This document shows, in pieces, positions 1 to 8,234 of a stretch of 64,000 nucleotides of DNA (within the stretch, counting starts at the first letter, position 1; each line of letters begins with the position of its first letter). Made by a program: the position numbers and the translations under genes. The notes beneath the pieces are model-generated. The model saw only the letters and a list, made by a program, of their open reading frames with translations, did no database searches and was not told the DNA's origin. Origin of the DNA: an uncultured Methanoregula sp. (GTDB lineage Archaea; Halobacteriota; Methanomicrobia; Methanomicrobiales; Methanospirillaceae); the NCBI RefSeq assembly GCF_963677065.1, contig NZ_OY781872.1:615419-679418 (forward strand), written 5' to 3'.

Positions 1-445
1 CCCGGTACAGCATGAACAGGACATCATAGCCATAGTGCTCGATGGCCGTCTTTGCCGTGATGGGATTCAGGTACGAGTCGGTCAGGAATCCGTCGAAACT
101 GTACATCAGTTCGAAAAAGTCGCCATCCTCGGAGAGAACGCAAAACTGGTCGGTGATCTGCTTTGAGGGGTTGTCGGGGCGGAAGGCTGCAGGTTCGCTC
201 TTCCCCAGGATGATCATCTTGGCAGGATAGTACGCGGGATCGTAGATCTCCCCTTTGGTGTCCTGTTTGCCCATCTTGAGCATATTCAGGCCGACAATCT
301 TGACCACGGGGATTGCTGACGCTGCCATGCGGGCAAGCAGTTTTTCGTCATTTTTCTTCAGTTCTTCGGTGAGCTCGTGTTCCCTGCCCTGCATCTCCTC
401 AATCTTCTGGGTCAGCTTTTCAAAACCGGTTTCAATCTCGTCCAT
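1..445 (-). CDS. Hypothetical protein, C-terminus beyond window
   Basis: An open reading frame runs on the minus strand from an ATG at 445 to the window edge, giving 148 visible residues with no stop. The first 30 or so residues (MDEIETGFEKLTQKIEEMQG and onward) are charged and likely form a short coiled coil. A compact domain follows with the stretch IPVVKIVGLNMLKMG and then a region rich in Tyr and Asp. No signal peptide or membrane segment is visible. I do not recognise the family. It is transcribed in the same direction as the methylthiotransferase gene upstream (574-1842), with about 130 bases between them. Confidence 0.6.
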   Translation of the reverse strand, partial: MDEIETGFEKLTQKIEEMQGREHELTEELKKNDEKLLARMAASAIPVVKIVGLNMLKMGKQDTKGEIYDPAYYPAKMIILGKSEPAAFRPDNPSKQITDQFCVLSEDGDFFELMYSFDGFLTDSYLNPITAKTAIEHYGYDVLFMLYR

Positions 446-573
446 ATTCTGGTTCCCCCGCCGTTGTCGTCAGGATAAGAGTTGTTGATGCCCCAATTAT
501 TAAACCGCTCGTTTCCGTTTATCGGTTTCAATATTCCCCGGGATGTGAGATCGCAGGAGACCGGGACATGCGG

Positions 574-1842
574 CTATTTCGCAATCTCCCCGATAAAAAA
601 GTACTTCCTGTCCTTTTTGAGAACTGCGCAGCCCTCATATCCAATCGGGAGATTGTCATTGATCACAACGCCGGTATAATCGGGCGTCCTGGCCATCACC
701 GAACCCTCCCGGATCTTCTCGGTGACCAGTACGGGAACTCTCGTGCCGATGAGGGACCGGTTATGGGTTGAGTAAACCTGTTCGGCAAGGGCGTTCATGG
801 CCCGGGACCGGTCTTTCTTTACAAAATCGGGAAAATCTTTCTCGGCTGCAAGGGGGGTGAGCGGGCGGGCAGAATATCGCGTGACATTCACTTTGCCCGG
901 GCGGATCCGCTCGACCAGATCCAGGGAACAGGCAAAATCTTCATCGGTCTCGCCACAAAAGCCGACAATCATATCGGTCATAAGCGTGATGTCCGGATAT
1001 GCCCTGCGGAAGGCTGAAACGATCTCCTCGAAATCCCGGACCGTATACCCTCTCCCCATCTTCCGGAGGATCCGGTCCGACCCGGATTGTACGGGCAGGT
1101 GGATGAACCTGAAGATATGGTCACCGGCAAATGCTTCCACCAGGGCATCCAGGTCCCGCATCACCGTTGCAGGGTTCATCATCCCTACCCGCATGAAATA
1201 CCTGCCGGGGATCCGGTCAAGATCCGCGAGGAGTTCCGCAAGGGAGAGCCCGGTATCCATACCCCAGGCACTCACGTCCTGGGCCGTGAGCTGGATCTCC
1301 GGAATACCCAGCCGGACAAATGCCTCTACCTGATCGCGGATATCCGGGAGGGGAAAACTCCTGAGGGGCCCCCGGGCAAACCGGGTTATACAATAGGTGC
1401 ACGCACCCGGGCAGCCCTGCGCCACCTGTACAATGCCCCCGCCGTCAGCGGAAACAGTACGAATACCCCGGTATTTCTCCTGGATGGATTCGGGAGGAAT
1501 TATGACAGGAGTGCAGACCCCCAGAATGGCGTCCCGCTGGACTGCCGGCATACAACCGGTCACGTAGAGGGTGCGGTCCCGGAACCGGGACAGTCTGCGG
1601 AGCATCCGGCGTTCTGTAGGTCCGACAACCGTACAGGTATTGACGATGATGACATCCGCAGTTTCTTCGGAATTTTCAAGAGTGTTCCCATTATGCCGGA
1701 GGATCTCCGCCAGCTTTGCCGTATCGCCGAAATTATACCGGCACCCGTAGGTCTCAATGAAGACACGCCTGTTCCGGAGCGAATCCAGTACATCCAGATC
1801 GCAGGAGTCTGCCGCAGGATTGTTAATTCGCCGATCCACCAT
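574..1842 (-). CDS. tRNA t6A37 methylthiotransferase (e-MtaB/CDKAL1 type)
   Basis: A 422-residue radical-SAM enzyme predicted to convert t6A at tRNA position 37 to ms2t6A. The N-terminal UPF0004 domain carries three cysteines expected to hold the auxiliary 4Fe-4S cluster: C34 in ETYGCRYNFGD, C70 in NTCTV and C97 in TGCMP. The radical-SAM motif CPGACTYC places C144, C148 and C151 in the central domain. The C-terminal ~60 residues (TRVPVLVTEK onward) fit a TRAM domain. Length and order match archaeal MiaB-like proteins, which belong to the e-MtaB subgroup. The start ATG at 1842 has no strong SD. The target modification follows from the family and is not shown by the sequence itself. Confidence 0.9.
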   Translation of the reverse strand: MVDRRINNPAADSCDLDVLDSLRNRRVFIETYGCRYNFGDTAKLAEILRHNGNTLENSEETADVIIVNTCTVVGPTERRMLRRLSRFRDRTLYVTGCMPAVQRDAILGVCTPVIIPPESIQEKYRGIRTVSADGGGIVQVAQGCPGACTYCITRFARGPLRSFPLPDIRDQVEAFVRLGIPEIQLTAQDVSAWGMDTGLSLAELLADLDRIPGRYFMRVGMMNPATVMRDLDALVEAFAGDHIFRFIHLPVQSGSDRILRKMGRGYTVRDFEEIVSAFRRAYPDITLMTDMIVGFCGETDEDFACSLDLVERIRPGKVNVTRYSARPLTPLAAEKDFPDFVKKDRSRAMNALAEQVYSTHNRSLIGTRVPVLVTEKIREGSVMARTPDYTGVVINDNLPIGYEGCAVLKKDRKYFFIGEIAK

Positions 1843-1952
1843 GCCGAGCTAGTAGTTCTTTGGGGGGCTTAAGACAAAAGTGTGTTGAGCGGCTCCATTG
1901 ACGTCCTGTTTTATCACAATGCTTAACCGATTACACCCATAATCTGTTTATC

Positions 1953-2711
1953 ATGATAAAAATCGGGCTGCTGGGCTGTGGAAATATCGGGCATATCATT
2001 GCACACCACACCGGCAGTTTTGCGATCTCTTCGGTGTACGATCAGGTTTTTGACCGGGCATCAGAAATCGCGGATCTCTGCGGGGGTCGGGCATACAAGG
2101 ATTTCGATTCATTTCTCGAATCGGATATCGACATCGTTGTTGAGGCTGCATCCGTCAGCGCTGCCCGGGCTCATGCACTTGACGTGCTCTCGCACAACAA
2201 AGACATGATTATCATGAGTGTCGGGGCACTCACGGACGTGGATTTCCGGGACGAATGCCGCAGAACCGCCCTTGCCCACGGAAAGAAGATCTATATCCCG
2301 AGCGGGGCGATCTTCGGCCTCGACAATCTCAAGATAGGCAATATCTCAAAGATAGACCGCCTGCTCCTCAGGACCACCAAAAGCCCCGCATCGCTGGGCC
2401 TCGATACCAGGGAACGCAAACAGATCTTTTCAGGAAAAGCCAATGAATGCATCAAGGCATTCCCGAAGAATGTCAACGTATCGGTCGCCATGAGCCTCGC
2501 CGCCGGACAGGACACGGACGTTGAATTATGGGTCGATCCTGCGGTTGACCGGAATGTCCATGAATTGTTCTTCGAGGGAGACTTCGGCGAGACTTACATC
2601 CGGGTGACCAATTTCCCAAGCCCGGACAATCCGGCAACCAGTTATCTCGCCGCACTTTCCATACTCTCCCTCCTGGAAAAGATAACGGACCCCATTGTCA
2701 TCGGAACATAA
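1953..2711 (+). CDS. nadX: L-aspartate dehydrogenase NadX
   Basis: A 252-residue NAD(P)-dependent dehydrogenase that oxidises L-aspartate to iminoaspartate, the first step of de novo NAD synthesis. The N-terminal Rossmann motif GLLGCGNIG sits at residues 5-13. The middle contains EAASVSAARAHALDVL and the MSVGALTD segment typical of the family. The length equals that of archaeal aspartate dehydrogenases. nadC begins 12 bases after its stop, so the two genes are almost certainly one transcript. NadX replaces bacterial L-aspartate oxidase. The quinolinate synthase gene nadA, often found next to this pair, is not in this window. Confidence 0.92.
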   Translation: MIKIGLLGCGNIGHIIAHHTGSFAISSVYDQVFDRASEIADLCGGRAYKDFDSFLESDIDIVVEAASVSAARAHALDVLSHNKDMIIMSVGALTDVDFRDECRRTALAHGKKIYIPSGAIFGLDNLKIGNISKIDRLLLRTTKSPASLGLDTRERKQIFSGKANECIKAFPKNVNVSVAMSLAAGQDTDVELWVDPAVDRNVHELFFEGDFGETYIRVTNFPSPDNPATSYLAALSILSLLEKITDPIVIGT

Positions 2712-2723
2712 CAGGGTAAAGCC

Positions 2724-3554
2724 ATGGTACAGATTCACCACCTTCTGCACTATATCGAGGAGGATTCCCCGTTCGGGGATGTGACATCGGAAGCCATCAT
2801 TCCCGATATCAACTGTTCGGCGGTTATAAAAGCCGAACAGGAGGGTGTTGTTGCCGGCCTTGAAGAGGCAGCTGCACTGTTTGAATACTACCAGGTGAAA
2901 ACGAGATCCCCGGTTCACGACGGTGACCGGGTTACTGCGGGGGCCGTAATTCTTGAAATGTCAGGTAATGCCAGGAAGATCCTGCTCGTTGAGCGTACAG
3001 CCCTCAACATCATCGGAAGGATGAGCGGCATTGCAACACAGACACGGAGGATGGCGGATATTATTGCATCGGTCAGTCCCTCCTGCCGGATCGCCGGCAC
3101 AAGGAAGACTGCACCGGGTTCGCGTGCCATCGACAAGAAAGCGATATGTGTCGGAGGCGGGGATCCCCACCGGACCAGCCTGAGCGATGGGATCCTGATC
3201 AAGGATAACCATCTCGCGCTCGTCCCGCTGGAAACCGCGATCCAAAAAGCCCGGGCAGTATCCTCGTACCGGGTGATCGAAGTCGAGGTCGAGACACCGC
3301 AGGATGCACAAAAAGCCGCAGAAGCAGGTGCAGATATTATTCTTTTAGACAACATGAGCCCGGGCCAGATCTGCTCTGCAGTCGAACTCTTAAAAAAATG
3401 CGGGCTCCGGGATCGGGTTGTTCTTGAGATTTCCGGGGGGGTTGACGAGAACTCGCTCAGATCCTACGCAGCCTGCGGCGCCGATACCATCAGTATGGGA
3501 GCACTCACCCACACAGTAAGGAATTTTTCCGTAACCCTGGAACTCCGGCCATAA
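2724..3554 (+). CDS. nadC: Nicotinate-nucleotide pyrophosphorylase NadC
   Basis: A 276-residue quinolinate phosphoribosyltransferase that joins quinolinate and PRPP to give nicotinate mononucleotide. The N-terminal region FGDVTSEAIIP and the phosphoribosyltransferase core RKTAPGSRAIDKKA, GGGDPHRTSLSDG and LIKDNH are all conserved. The C-terminal barrel carries EVEVETPQDA and LEISGGVDENSL. The start follows an SD-like AGGGTAAAGCC about 5 bases upstream. It is cotranscribed with nadX, which supports de novo NAD synthesis from aspartate. Confidence 0.95.
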   Translation: MVQIHHLLHYIEEDSPFGDVTSEAIIPDINCSAVIKAEQEGVVAGLEEAAALFEYYQVKTRSPVHDGDRVTAGAVILEMSGNARKILLVERTALNIIGRMSGIATQTRRMADIIASVSPSCRIAGTRKTAPGSRAIDKKAICVGGGDPHRTSLSDGILIKDNHLALVPLETAIQKARAVSSYRVIEVEVETPQDAQKAAEAGADIILLDNMSPGQICSAVELLKKCGLRDRVVLEISGGVDENSLRSYAACGADTISMGALTHTVRNFSVTLELRP

Positions 3555-3705
3555 CGGGAAGGCGGACCCGGAATCCTTGTTTTAATCTCTTATTTTCAGA
3601 TAGTTTTTGCAGACAACGGCTCAGGAAGCGAAACCCCCGTCGTGGCAGTATAACGAAAAAGTTAATGGCCCGGCATCACGTATGGGTGGCTGAAGGGTTT
3701 TATAA

Positions 3706-4272
3706 ATGGGTGAGAATGAAGCGCCGGCAATCGTAACGGAAAAGAAACCTCGCGAGCTGACACAGGACGAGAAGGATGCACTTGAGGTGCGCCGCAAACA
3801 ACGGGTTCTGGAGTATATTTCACTCCTTAATGACTCGAGTCTCAACTTCCGCTGGAGGGCGGCGGAAGCACTGGGGACCGAGGGGGACGAGACCGCGGTT
3901 GAGCCGCTGATTGCTGCACTGAACGATCCGTATGTTGATGTGCAGTGGCTGGCAGCCAAATCTCTCGGAAAGATCGGGGATCTCAGGGCAGTCGGACCGC
4001 TCATCTCTGCGTTGGGTTCCCCGGACAAGTGGCTTCGGACCGGGGCTGCATGGGGTCTTGGAAAGCTGCGGGACAAACGGGCAGTCCCGGCACTCATCCC
4101 CCTTCTTAAGGATGCAAAAAAGATAGTCCGGAAAAATGCCGCATGGGCACTGGGAAATATCGGCGATGTGGCTGCATTGGTGCCGCTCCGGGAAGCATCC
4201 GGGGATCCGGATGAGGACGTCCGGCTGGCAGTAGAGAAAGCTATCCGATCTATCGAATCCGGTCGCGCATAA
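3706..4272 (+). CDS. HEAT-repeat (PBS-lyase-like) protein
   Basis: A 188-residue soluble protein. After a charged N-terminus of about 45 residues it consists almost wholly of five alpha-helical HEAT-type repeats with the pattern V..LI.AL.D....V...AA.ALG.IGD. Examples are AVEPLIAALNDPYVDVQWLA and AVGPLISALGSPDKWL. Such repeats form protein-binding superhelices. No catalytic residues are visible and no partner is suggested by the neighbours. The gene stands alone between nadC and a convergent small gene. It could be a scaffold or a lyase-like chaperone, and the sequence does not decide. Confidence 0.85.
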   Translation: MGENEAPAIVTEKKPRELTQDEKDALEVRRKQRVLEYISLLNDSSLNFRWRAAEALGTEGDETAVEPLIAALNDPYVDVQWLAAKSLGKIGDLRAVGPLISALGSPDKWLRTGAAWGLGKLRDKRAVPALIPLLKDAKKIVRKNAAWALGNIGDVAALVPLREASGDPDEDVRLAVEKAIRSIESGRA

Positions 4273-4331
4273 AGCCGCATGTACGCTCCACGGGAACAGG
4301 TACACGGAACATCGCTGCAGGTAACATTCAC

Positions 4332-4718
4332 CTATCCGAGGGAACTCAAATCCCCGGGCATGCGGCGCAGATCCTCAGCTGCTTTCACGACAATCTCTTT
4401 TTTCCCATGGTAAGTCTGGACAATCCCGTACACGGATATCCGGTCTCCCTTCCGGATTCCGCTTGTCTGGACATATGATGACGGCGTGAAAACGGTATCG
4501 TTCCCCAACCGGATAATGGCATAATCGCCTTCTTTTGTAAGGGTTACCTGATCAACAGTACCATTGACTGAGACCAGTTCACCATCCGCAGAAGCTGGGG
4601 AGAATGGGGTGGCAAAGGGTTGTTTTCCAACCGCCGTGAGGAAAAGGTGCGCTGCTATGACTGCTACTGCCACGCCGATAAGAAGCAGCATCGCCAGCCG
4701 CTCCTGCCTCCCGAGCAT
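4332..4718 (-). CDS. Membrane-anchored OB-fold-like protein
   Basis: A 128-residue protein with one N-terminal hydrophobic segment (residues 9-28, LAMLLLIGVAVAVIAAHLFL). The extracytoplasmic part of about 95 residues alternates short beta stretches: ELVSVNGTVDQVTL, YAIIRLGNDTVFT, GDRISVYGIVQTYHGKKEIV. That pattern resembles OB-fold nucleic-acid-binding-like domains. It is divergent from the regulator gene at 4789, and both share the AT-rich core around 4741-4746. The OB-fold assignment rests on the strand pattern alone, and a function is not known. Confidence 0.65.
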   Translation of the reverse strand: MLGRQERLAMLLLIGVAVAVIAAHLFLTAVGKQPFATPFSPASADGELVSVNGTVDQVTLTKEGDYAIIRLGNDTVFTPSSYVQTSGIRKGDRISVYGIVQTYHGKKEIVVKAAEDLRRMPGDLSSLG

Positions 4719-4739
4719 GATCGATCATTATCGCAGGGG

Positions 4740-4780
4740 CTTTAAATTACCGACAGGTTGATATGTTAACAGTGTTAACA
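4740..4780 (+). promoter_or_regulatory. Promoter with double palindromic operator
   Basis: A TATA-like CTTTAAAT at 4740-4747 lies 41 bases before the winged-helix gene. Two perfect copies of the self-palindromic octamer TGTTAACA (4764-4771 and 4773-4780) follow with a single base between them. The expected transcription start (about 25 bases after the TATA box) falls on the first octamer, so a bound repressor would block initiation. The symmetrical TTTAAA may also serve the divergent gene that starts at 4718. Autoregulation by one of the two downstream DNA-binding proteins is an inference. Confidence 0.6.
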
Positions 4781-4788
4781 TCACCATC

Positions 4789-5034
4789 ATGTATCCTCCA
4801 CAACTGCCACCGTCCTCAAAGACGGTGCTTGAGATACTGGATGCGGGTGGGGCGATGACCCACAAAGATCTTGTACAGAAGAGCCACCTTGCACCCCGAA
4901 CCGTGCGCTATGCGTTAAAGAAACTCAAAGAGCGGCAGCTCATCATTGAGAAGTTCAACTTCCGTGATGCCCGCCAGATCATCTACCAGAACCGTACTGA
5001 ACAGACTAACAAGCCACAACCGGCGTGCGTATGA
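4789..5034 (+). CDS. Winged-helix transcriptional regulator
   Basis: An 81-residue DNA-binding protein made of a single winged-helix domain. Helices covered by SKTVLEILDAGGAMTHKDLV and SHLAPRTVRYALKKLKERQL form the helix-turn-helix, followed by a wing around IEKFNFRDARQIIY. The pattern resembles MarR-like regulators without extra dimerisation helices. Its stop overlaps the ATG of the next regulator (ATGA at 5031-5034), so the two proteins are translated together. The double palindrome upstream is a plausible operator for it. Confidence 0.8.
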   Translation: MYPPQLPPSSKTVLEILDAGGAMTHKDLVQKSHLAPRTVRYALKKLKERQLIIEKFNFRDARQIIYQNRTEQTNKPQPACV

Positions 5035-5339
5035 CAAAACATACCTGTACCCTTATGCACTGCGATTCCATGGTCAGGGTCCTGTTACCCCCCATGAGAG
5101 CGGAGATGGTCTCAAGGCTCGTGCAGAAGCAGGGGCTCAGTCAGAGTGATGCTGCGAAACGTCTTGGGGTAACCAGGGCCGCGGTCTCGCAGTACCTGAG
5201 CAGGAAGAGGGGTGCAGGAGAAGTGATGATCTCATCCGAGCTGGATGCCATGATCGACCGGTGGGCACTTGCGGTAGTTACCGGTGAAAGCGACATCAAC
5301 CTGTGCGATGTCTGCCAGTGTGCCAAAAAGAAATTCTGA
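5031..5339 (+). CDS. XRE-family regulator with cysteine-rich ends
   Basis: A 102-residue protein starting at the ATG that overlaps the upstream stop. A GTG six bases earlier is possible but less likely. The middle (about residues 30-58) is a helix-turn-helix: GLSQSDAAKRLGVTRAAVSQ. Cysteines lie near both ends, two near the N-terminus (CTLMHC) and CDVCQC close to the C-terminus. These could bind a metal or Fe-S cluster and make the protein a metal or redox sensor, which is an inference. Together with the preceding winged-helix protein it forms a two-regulator operon. Confidence 0.8.
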   Translation: MTKHTCTLMHCDSMVRVLLPPMRAEMVSRLVQKQGLSQSDAAKRLGVTRAAVSQYLSRKRGAGEVMISSELDAMIDRWALAVVTGESDINLCDVCQCAKKKF

Positions 5340-5397
5340 ATTTCCGACTCTTTTCCACCTCGGGTTTCCCGCGATAATTTGTGCTGATCGATGACAG

Positions 5398-7062
5398 TCA
5401 GCTGTGATGGCGCCGGTAATACATTAGCAGGAGCAGCACAATCACTGCAACAGCCACGGCATATTTCAGGTAATCCATATGCTCTATGGGAGTCCTTAAC
5501 GAGGGGCTCCAGTCGTCTTCGAACACCTGACCAAAATAGCGGGCCACACCAGGATGATCGATTATAACACCGGCTTCCCGGTTGAAATTCGGGGAATTGC
5601 TGTTCCAGTTGATACTGCTCACAAGCACGTATTGCCCGTCCACGATCACCCCCTTATTATGGATTTTTTCTATTTCATTGATCCTGAGATCTGCACACCG
5701 TGCTTCAAGAGGAAGGTGTTCATCGGATGCTATCCGGTTGATCAGGAGGACCATTTCGTCATTGTCGTTATTATCTGCCGTATTATACCAGTAGGAATCC
5801 AGGAGAATCCGTACATTAACCCCCCTCCGCGAGGCATTGATAGCCGCTGCCAGGTACGGGTTCAGGGTCGTTGCAGTCTCATTGGTGATATAAGCCTGTT
5901 CTATCTCAATTGTGTCCTGCGCGGAGTCGATAAGACTGAGGATCTGATCGCTCGTATCGGGAGAGATCACTGGGCTGACCACTGCATCTTCAAACCGCTG
6001 TGGCAGAAATTCCGCAGTGCGCGTTGGTACTGATACCTGCTCCGCAGTCCCCGGTGTCCCGGGAAATGCGATGACCGAGTCGTGGTTGATATCCGACCGG
6101 AACACTTCTGAAAAATATGCTGCAAGATCGGAGTCTTCCAGGTATACTCCCCAGCCACGGTTGCCGCTCATCCCAACCGGTGGAAAACCGCTGAATTTGA
6201 AATTTTCGCTGGTTAAAAAAACTGCATTGCCATCGATGACCATGTACTTGGCATGATCATAACGGTAAGGCGCATGCCCCCCCTTGGGCGGGGTCATCTG
6301 AAGGGTTACAATCCCGCTCTGGTTCAGCCTCGCAATCATCGCTTTTTCCTCAGGAGATATCCCTCCCACCGGCCCGCCTTCAACGAGAACGCTGATATTG
6401 ACACCGCGTGTGCTGGCATTTACAAGAGAATCCACCATGGACGGACTTGAGAACTCATAGACATTCAGAAGGATCTCCCGCGACGCTCTATTGACGGCAT
6501 AGGTGAATTGCAGATCGGAACTATCCGGGAGCACAAAGGCGGTTACGGTGACATTTTTGTATGTTTTTGGCTCAAGGCGCGACTGCCCGATCATCAGCGG
6601 ACGGGGATCCCATACCCCGTTTTTCTGGAAATGGATCTGCCCTTCACGGGGTTTTACATCACCCGGCCAGACGATTTTCTGAACAAGAACTCCATTATTA
6701 TAGAGATTGAGCTCGTCCTTCGCATTGGCAAGTTTAAGAGGATCGCCTCCGACAACATTGGGGATAACCGGGGAGTAGTCCATCCATTCAAAATCCGGAT
6801 TACGTCCATGGGCCCGGGCATATGCCGGCCCGCTTCGGGCAACGGTAACAGTATCTCCTGCCAGGGTTCCCGCCGGAAACCGGAACCCCCCGTGATTATC
6901 CGAGACCGTAATTCCATCGAGCGTTCCATTGCCGGATAGAACGATATATTCATCTGCGTCATCGGGTAGATATGGATCTGGACAGAACTCAACAATCTGC
7001 AGGGCGGCACCAATAGGGACAAGACTCACAAAGAATATGGCAACAAGGACGAGGGTGCGCAT
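5398..7062 (-). CDS. Secreted, membrane-anchored phospholipase D-like protein
   Basis: A 554-residue surface protein. A signal segment at residues 1-20 (LVLVAIFFVSLVPIGAALQI) precedes a lamin-tail-like beta domain (about residues 21-125). Two phospholipase D modules follow, each with an HxKxxxxD motif: HAKYMVID and HNKGVIVD, with the downstream Ser/Asn residues of the family. A C-terminal membrane helix (YAVAVAVIVLLLLMYY) ends in a basic tail. The paired HKD motifs should form one active site for phosphodiester cleavage outside the cell. Whether the substrate is lipid or extracellular nucleic acid cannot be told. The gene is divergent from mfnE across a very AT-rich 50-base gap. Confidence 0.88.
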   Translation of the reverse strand: MRTLVLVAIFFVSLVPIGAALQIVEFCPDPYLPDDADEYIVLSGNGTLDGITVSDNHGGFRFPAGTLAGDTVTVARSGPAYARAHGRNPDFEWMDYSPVIPNVVGGDPLKLANAKDELNLYNNGVLVQKIVWPGDVKPREGQIHFQKNGVWDPRPLMIGQSRLEPKTYKNVTVTAFVLPDSSDLQFTYAVNRASREILLNVYEFSSPSMVDSLVNASTRGVNISVLVEGGPVGGISPEEKAMIARLNQSGIVTLQMTPPKGGHAPYRYDHAKYMVIDGNAVFLTSENFKFSGFPPVGMSGNRGWGVYLEDSDLAAYFSEVFRSDINHDSVIAFPGTPGTAEQVSVPTRTAEFLPQRFEDAVVSPVISPDTSDQILSLIDSAQDTIEIEQAYITNETATTLNPYLAAAINASRRGVNVRILLDSYWYNTADNNDNDEMVLLINRIASDEHLPLEARCADLRINEIEKIHNKGVIVDGQYVLVSSINWNSNSPNFNREAGVIIDHPGVARYFGQVFEDDWSPSLRTPIEHMDYLKYAVAVAVIVLLLLMYYRRHHS

Positions 7063-7119
7063 GGAATATTTGTATATTTGTTAAAATTATATAATATATT
7101 GATATAATTATTTGTGAAT
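7063..7119. promoter_or_regulatory. AT-rich divergent promoter region
   Basis: The 57 bases between the PLD-like gene (minus) and the mfnE-like gene (plus) are over 80 % A+T, with several TATA-like runs such as TTATATAATATATTG near 7088-7102. They can serve both directions. The spacing leaves little room for leaders, so both mRNAs are probably short-leadered or leaderless. Confidence 0.5.
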
Positions 7120-7743
7120 ATGATAACGCTGCGCGAACTATCAACAGAATCGAGAAGGACGTCATTGGTGGTCAAGATCGGGGGAAGTCTCCAGGCCAGC
7201 ATCCCGAGTCTTGTACCCATACTCTCAGAGTCAGAACGACCCCTGTTCATTATTCCCGGAGGAGGGACATTTGCAGATGCAGTCAGAGCGGCAGATGTTG
7301 ATGATGATACCGCCCACTGGATGGCAATTGCGGCAATGGAACAGTACGGGCGGCTCATTTCATCGCACGGGATACCTGTAACCGCGCAGCTTGTGGTCCC
7401 CGATAAAACAACCATTTTCTTACCCTGTGCATCACTCAGGACAACCGATCCCCTGCCCCATTCATGGGACGTCACCTCCGATTCGATCGCAGCGTGGGTA
7501 GCTGAACAACTAGACCTCGATCTTCTCCTCCTGAAATCCACAGATGGGATAGTGTTTGAAGGAGGTTTACAGGAAAATATCACGGAACCGGTAAAAACCG
7601 ATGTGGTTGATCCGTTTTTTATTCCATTCATCCTGAAAAACAAGATACGGACAGCAATCATCAGGGGATCTGCCCCTGAACGAGTCCGGGATTTCCTCAA
7701 AGGATTGCCCGTACCAGGCACTTCAATTGGTACAACCTTTTAA
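7120..7743 (+). CDS. mfnE: Amino-acid-kinase family protein, MfnE-like (methanofuran synthesis)
   Basis: A 207-residue kinase of the amino-acid-kinase fold. The N-terminal VVKIGGSL loop and PGGGTFADAVR motif mark the phosphate-binding site, and the C-terminal LLLKSTDGIVFEGG region matches the nucleotide site. In methanogens this short form corresponds to MfnE, which phosphorylates [5-(aminomethyl)furan-3-yl]methyl phosphate to the diphosphate during methanofuran synthesis. ATG at 7120 is chosen, and a GTG at 7114 is in frame. The zinc-ribbon and aEF1-beta genes follow on the same strand. The family is secure and the MfnE subfamily is likely. Confidence 0.75.
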   Translation: MITLRELSTESRRTSLVVKIGGSLQASIPSLVPILSESERPLFIIPGGGTFADAVRAADVDDDTAHWMAIAAMEQYGRLISSHGIPVTAQLVVPDKTTIFLPCASLRTTDPLPHSWDVTSDSIAAWVAEQLDLDLLLLKSTDGIVFEGGLQENITEPVKTDVVDPFFIPFILKNKIRTAIIRGSAPERVRDFLKGLPVPGTSIGTTF

Positions 7744-7786
7744 AGGTACTAAAAGAGATACTATAGGAATCCTTGGAGGAGCAATA

Positions 7787-7948
7787 ATGTCTGATAAAAA
7801 GTGTACATCCTGCAGTGCTCCGCTCGCAGAAGAGGGCGCAACAGAATTCAAATGCCCCGCGTGCGGTGTTGAGATCAGCCGGTGCTACCGGTGCCGGGAA
7901 CAGAGCATTCCCTACGTCTGCCCGAAATGTGGATTTGGGGGACCGTAA
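7787..7948 (+). CDS. Small zinc-ribbon protein (HVO_2753-like)
   Basis: A 53-residue protein with four CxxC knuckles (CTSC, CPAC, CYRC, CPKC) that would bind two zinc ions and end in GFGGP. The ATG at 7787 has a good SD (GGAGGAG at 7775-7781). Longer upstream starts are possible but lack support. The gene stops three bases before aEF1-beta, the same arrangement known for the haloarchaeal zinc-finger microprotein HVO_2753. That suggests a role in translation or RNA binding, though the precise function is not known. Confidence 0.88.
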   Translation: MSDKKCTSCSAPLAEEGATEFKCPACGVEISRCYRCREQSIPYVCPKCGFGGP

Positions 7949-7951
7949 AGC

Positions 7952-8209
7952 ATGGGCAGTGTAGCTGTCATCATGCGGGTGATGCCCGAATCACCCGAAG
8001 TCAACCTGGAGCAGCTGAAAGCCGCACTCAAGGAGAAACTGCCGGGCATCCAGGACGTCAAGGAAGAACCAATCGGCTTTGGGCTCAAATCAATCAAGTT
8101 TATCGCAGTAGTGAACGATGCCGGCGGCGAAACCGATATGCTTGAAAAGACCATCGGCGCTATCCCCGGTGTCGAACGGGCAGAAATTCTTGAAGTGACA
8201 TTAACCTGA
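7952..8209 (+). CDS. ef1b: Translation elongation factor aEF-1 beta
   Basis: An 85-residue protein with the single alpha-beta domain of archaeal EF-1 beta, the factor that exchanges GDP for GTP on EF-1 alpha. The N-terminal VAVIMRVMPESPEVNLEQL and the centre EEPIGFGLKSIKFIAVV fit the family along the whole length. It starts three bases after the zinc-ribbon stop, so the two are cotranslated. Confidence 0.95.
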   Translation: MGSVAVIMRVMPESPEVNLEQLKAALKEKLPGIQDVKEEPIGFGLKSIKFIAVVNDAGGETDMLEKTIGAIPGVERAEILEVTLT

Positions 8210-8234
8210 TTTCAGGTTATCCTGAATTTTTTCC

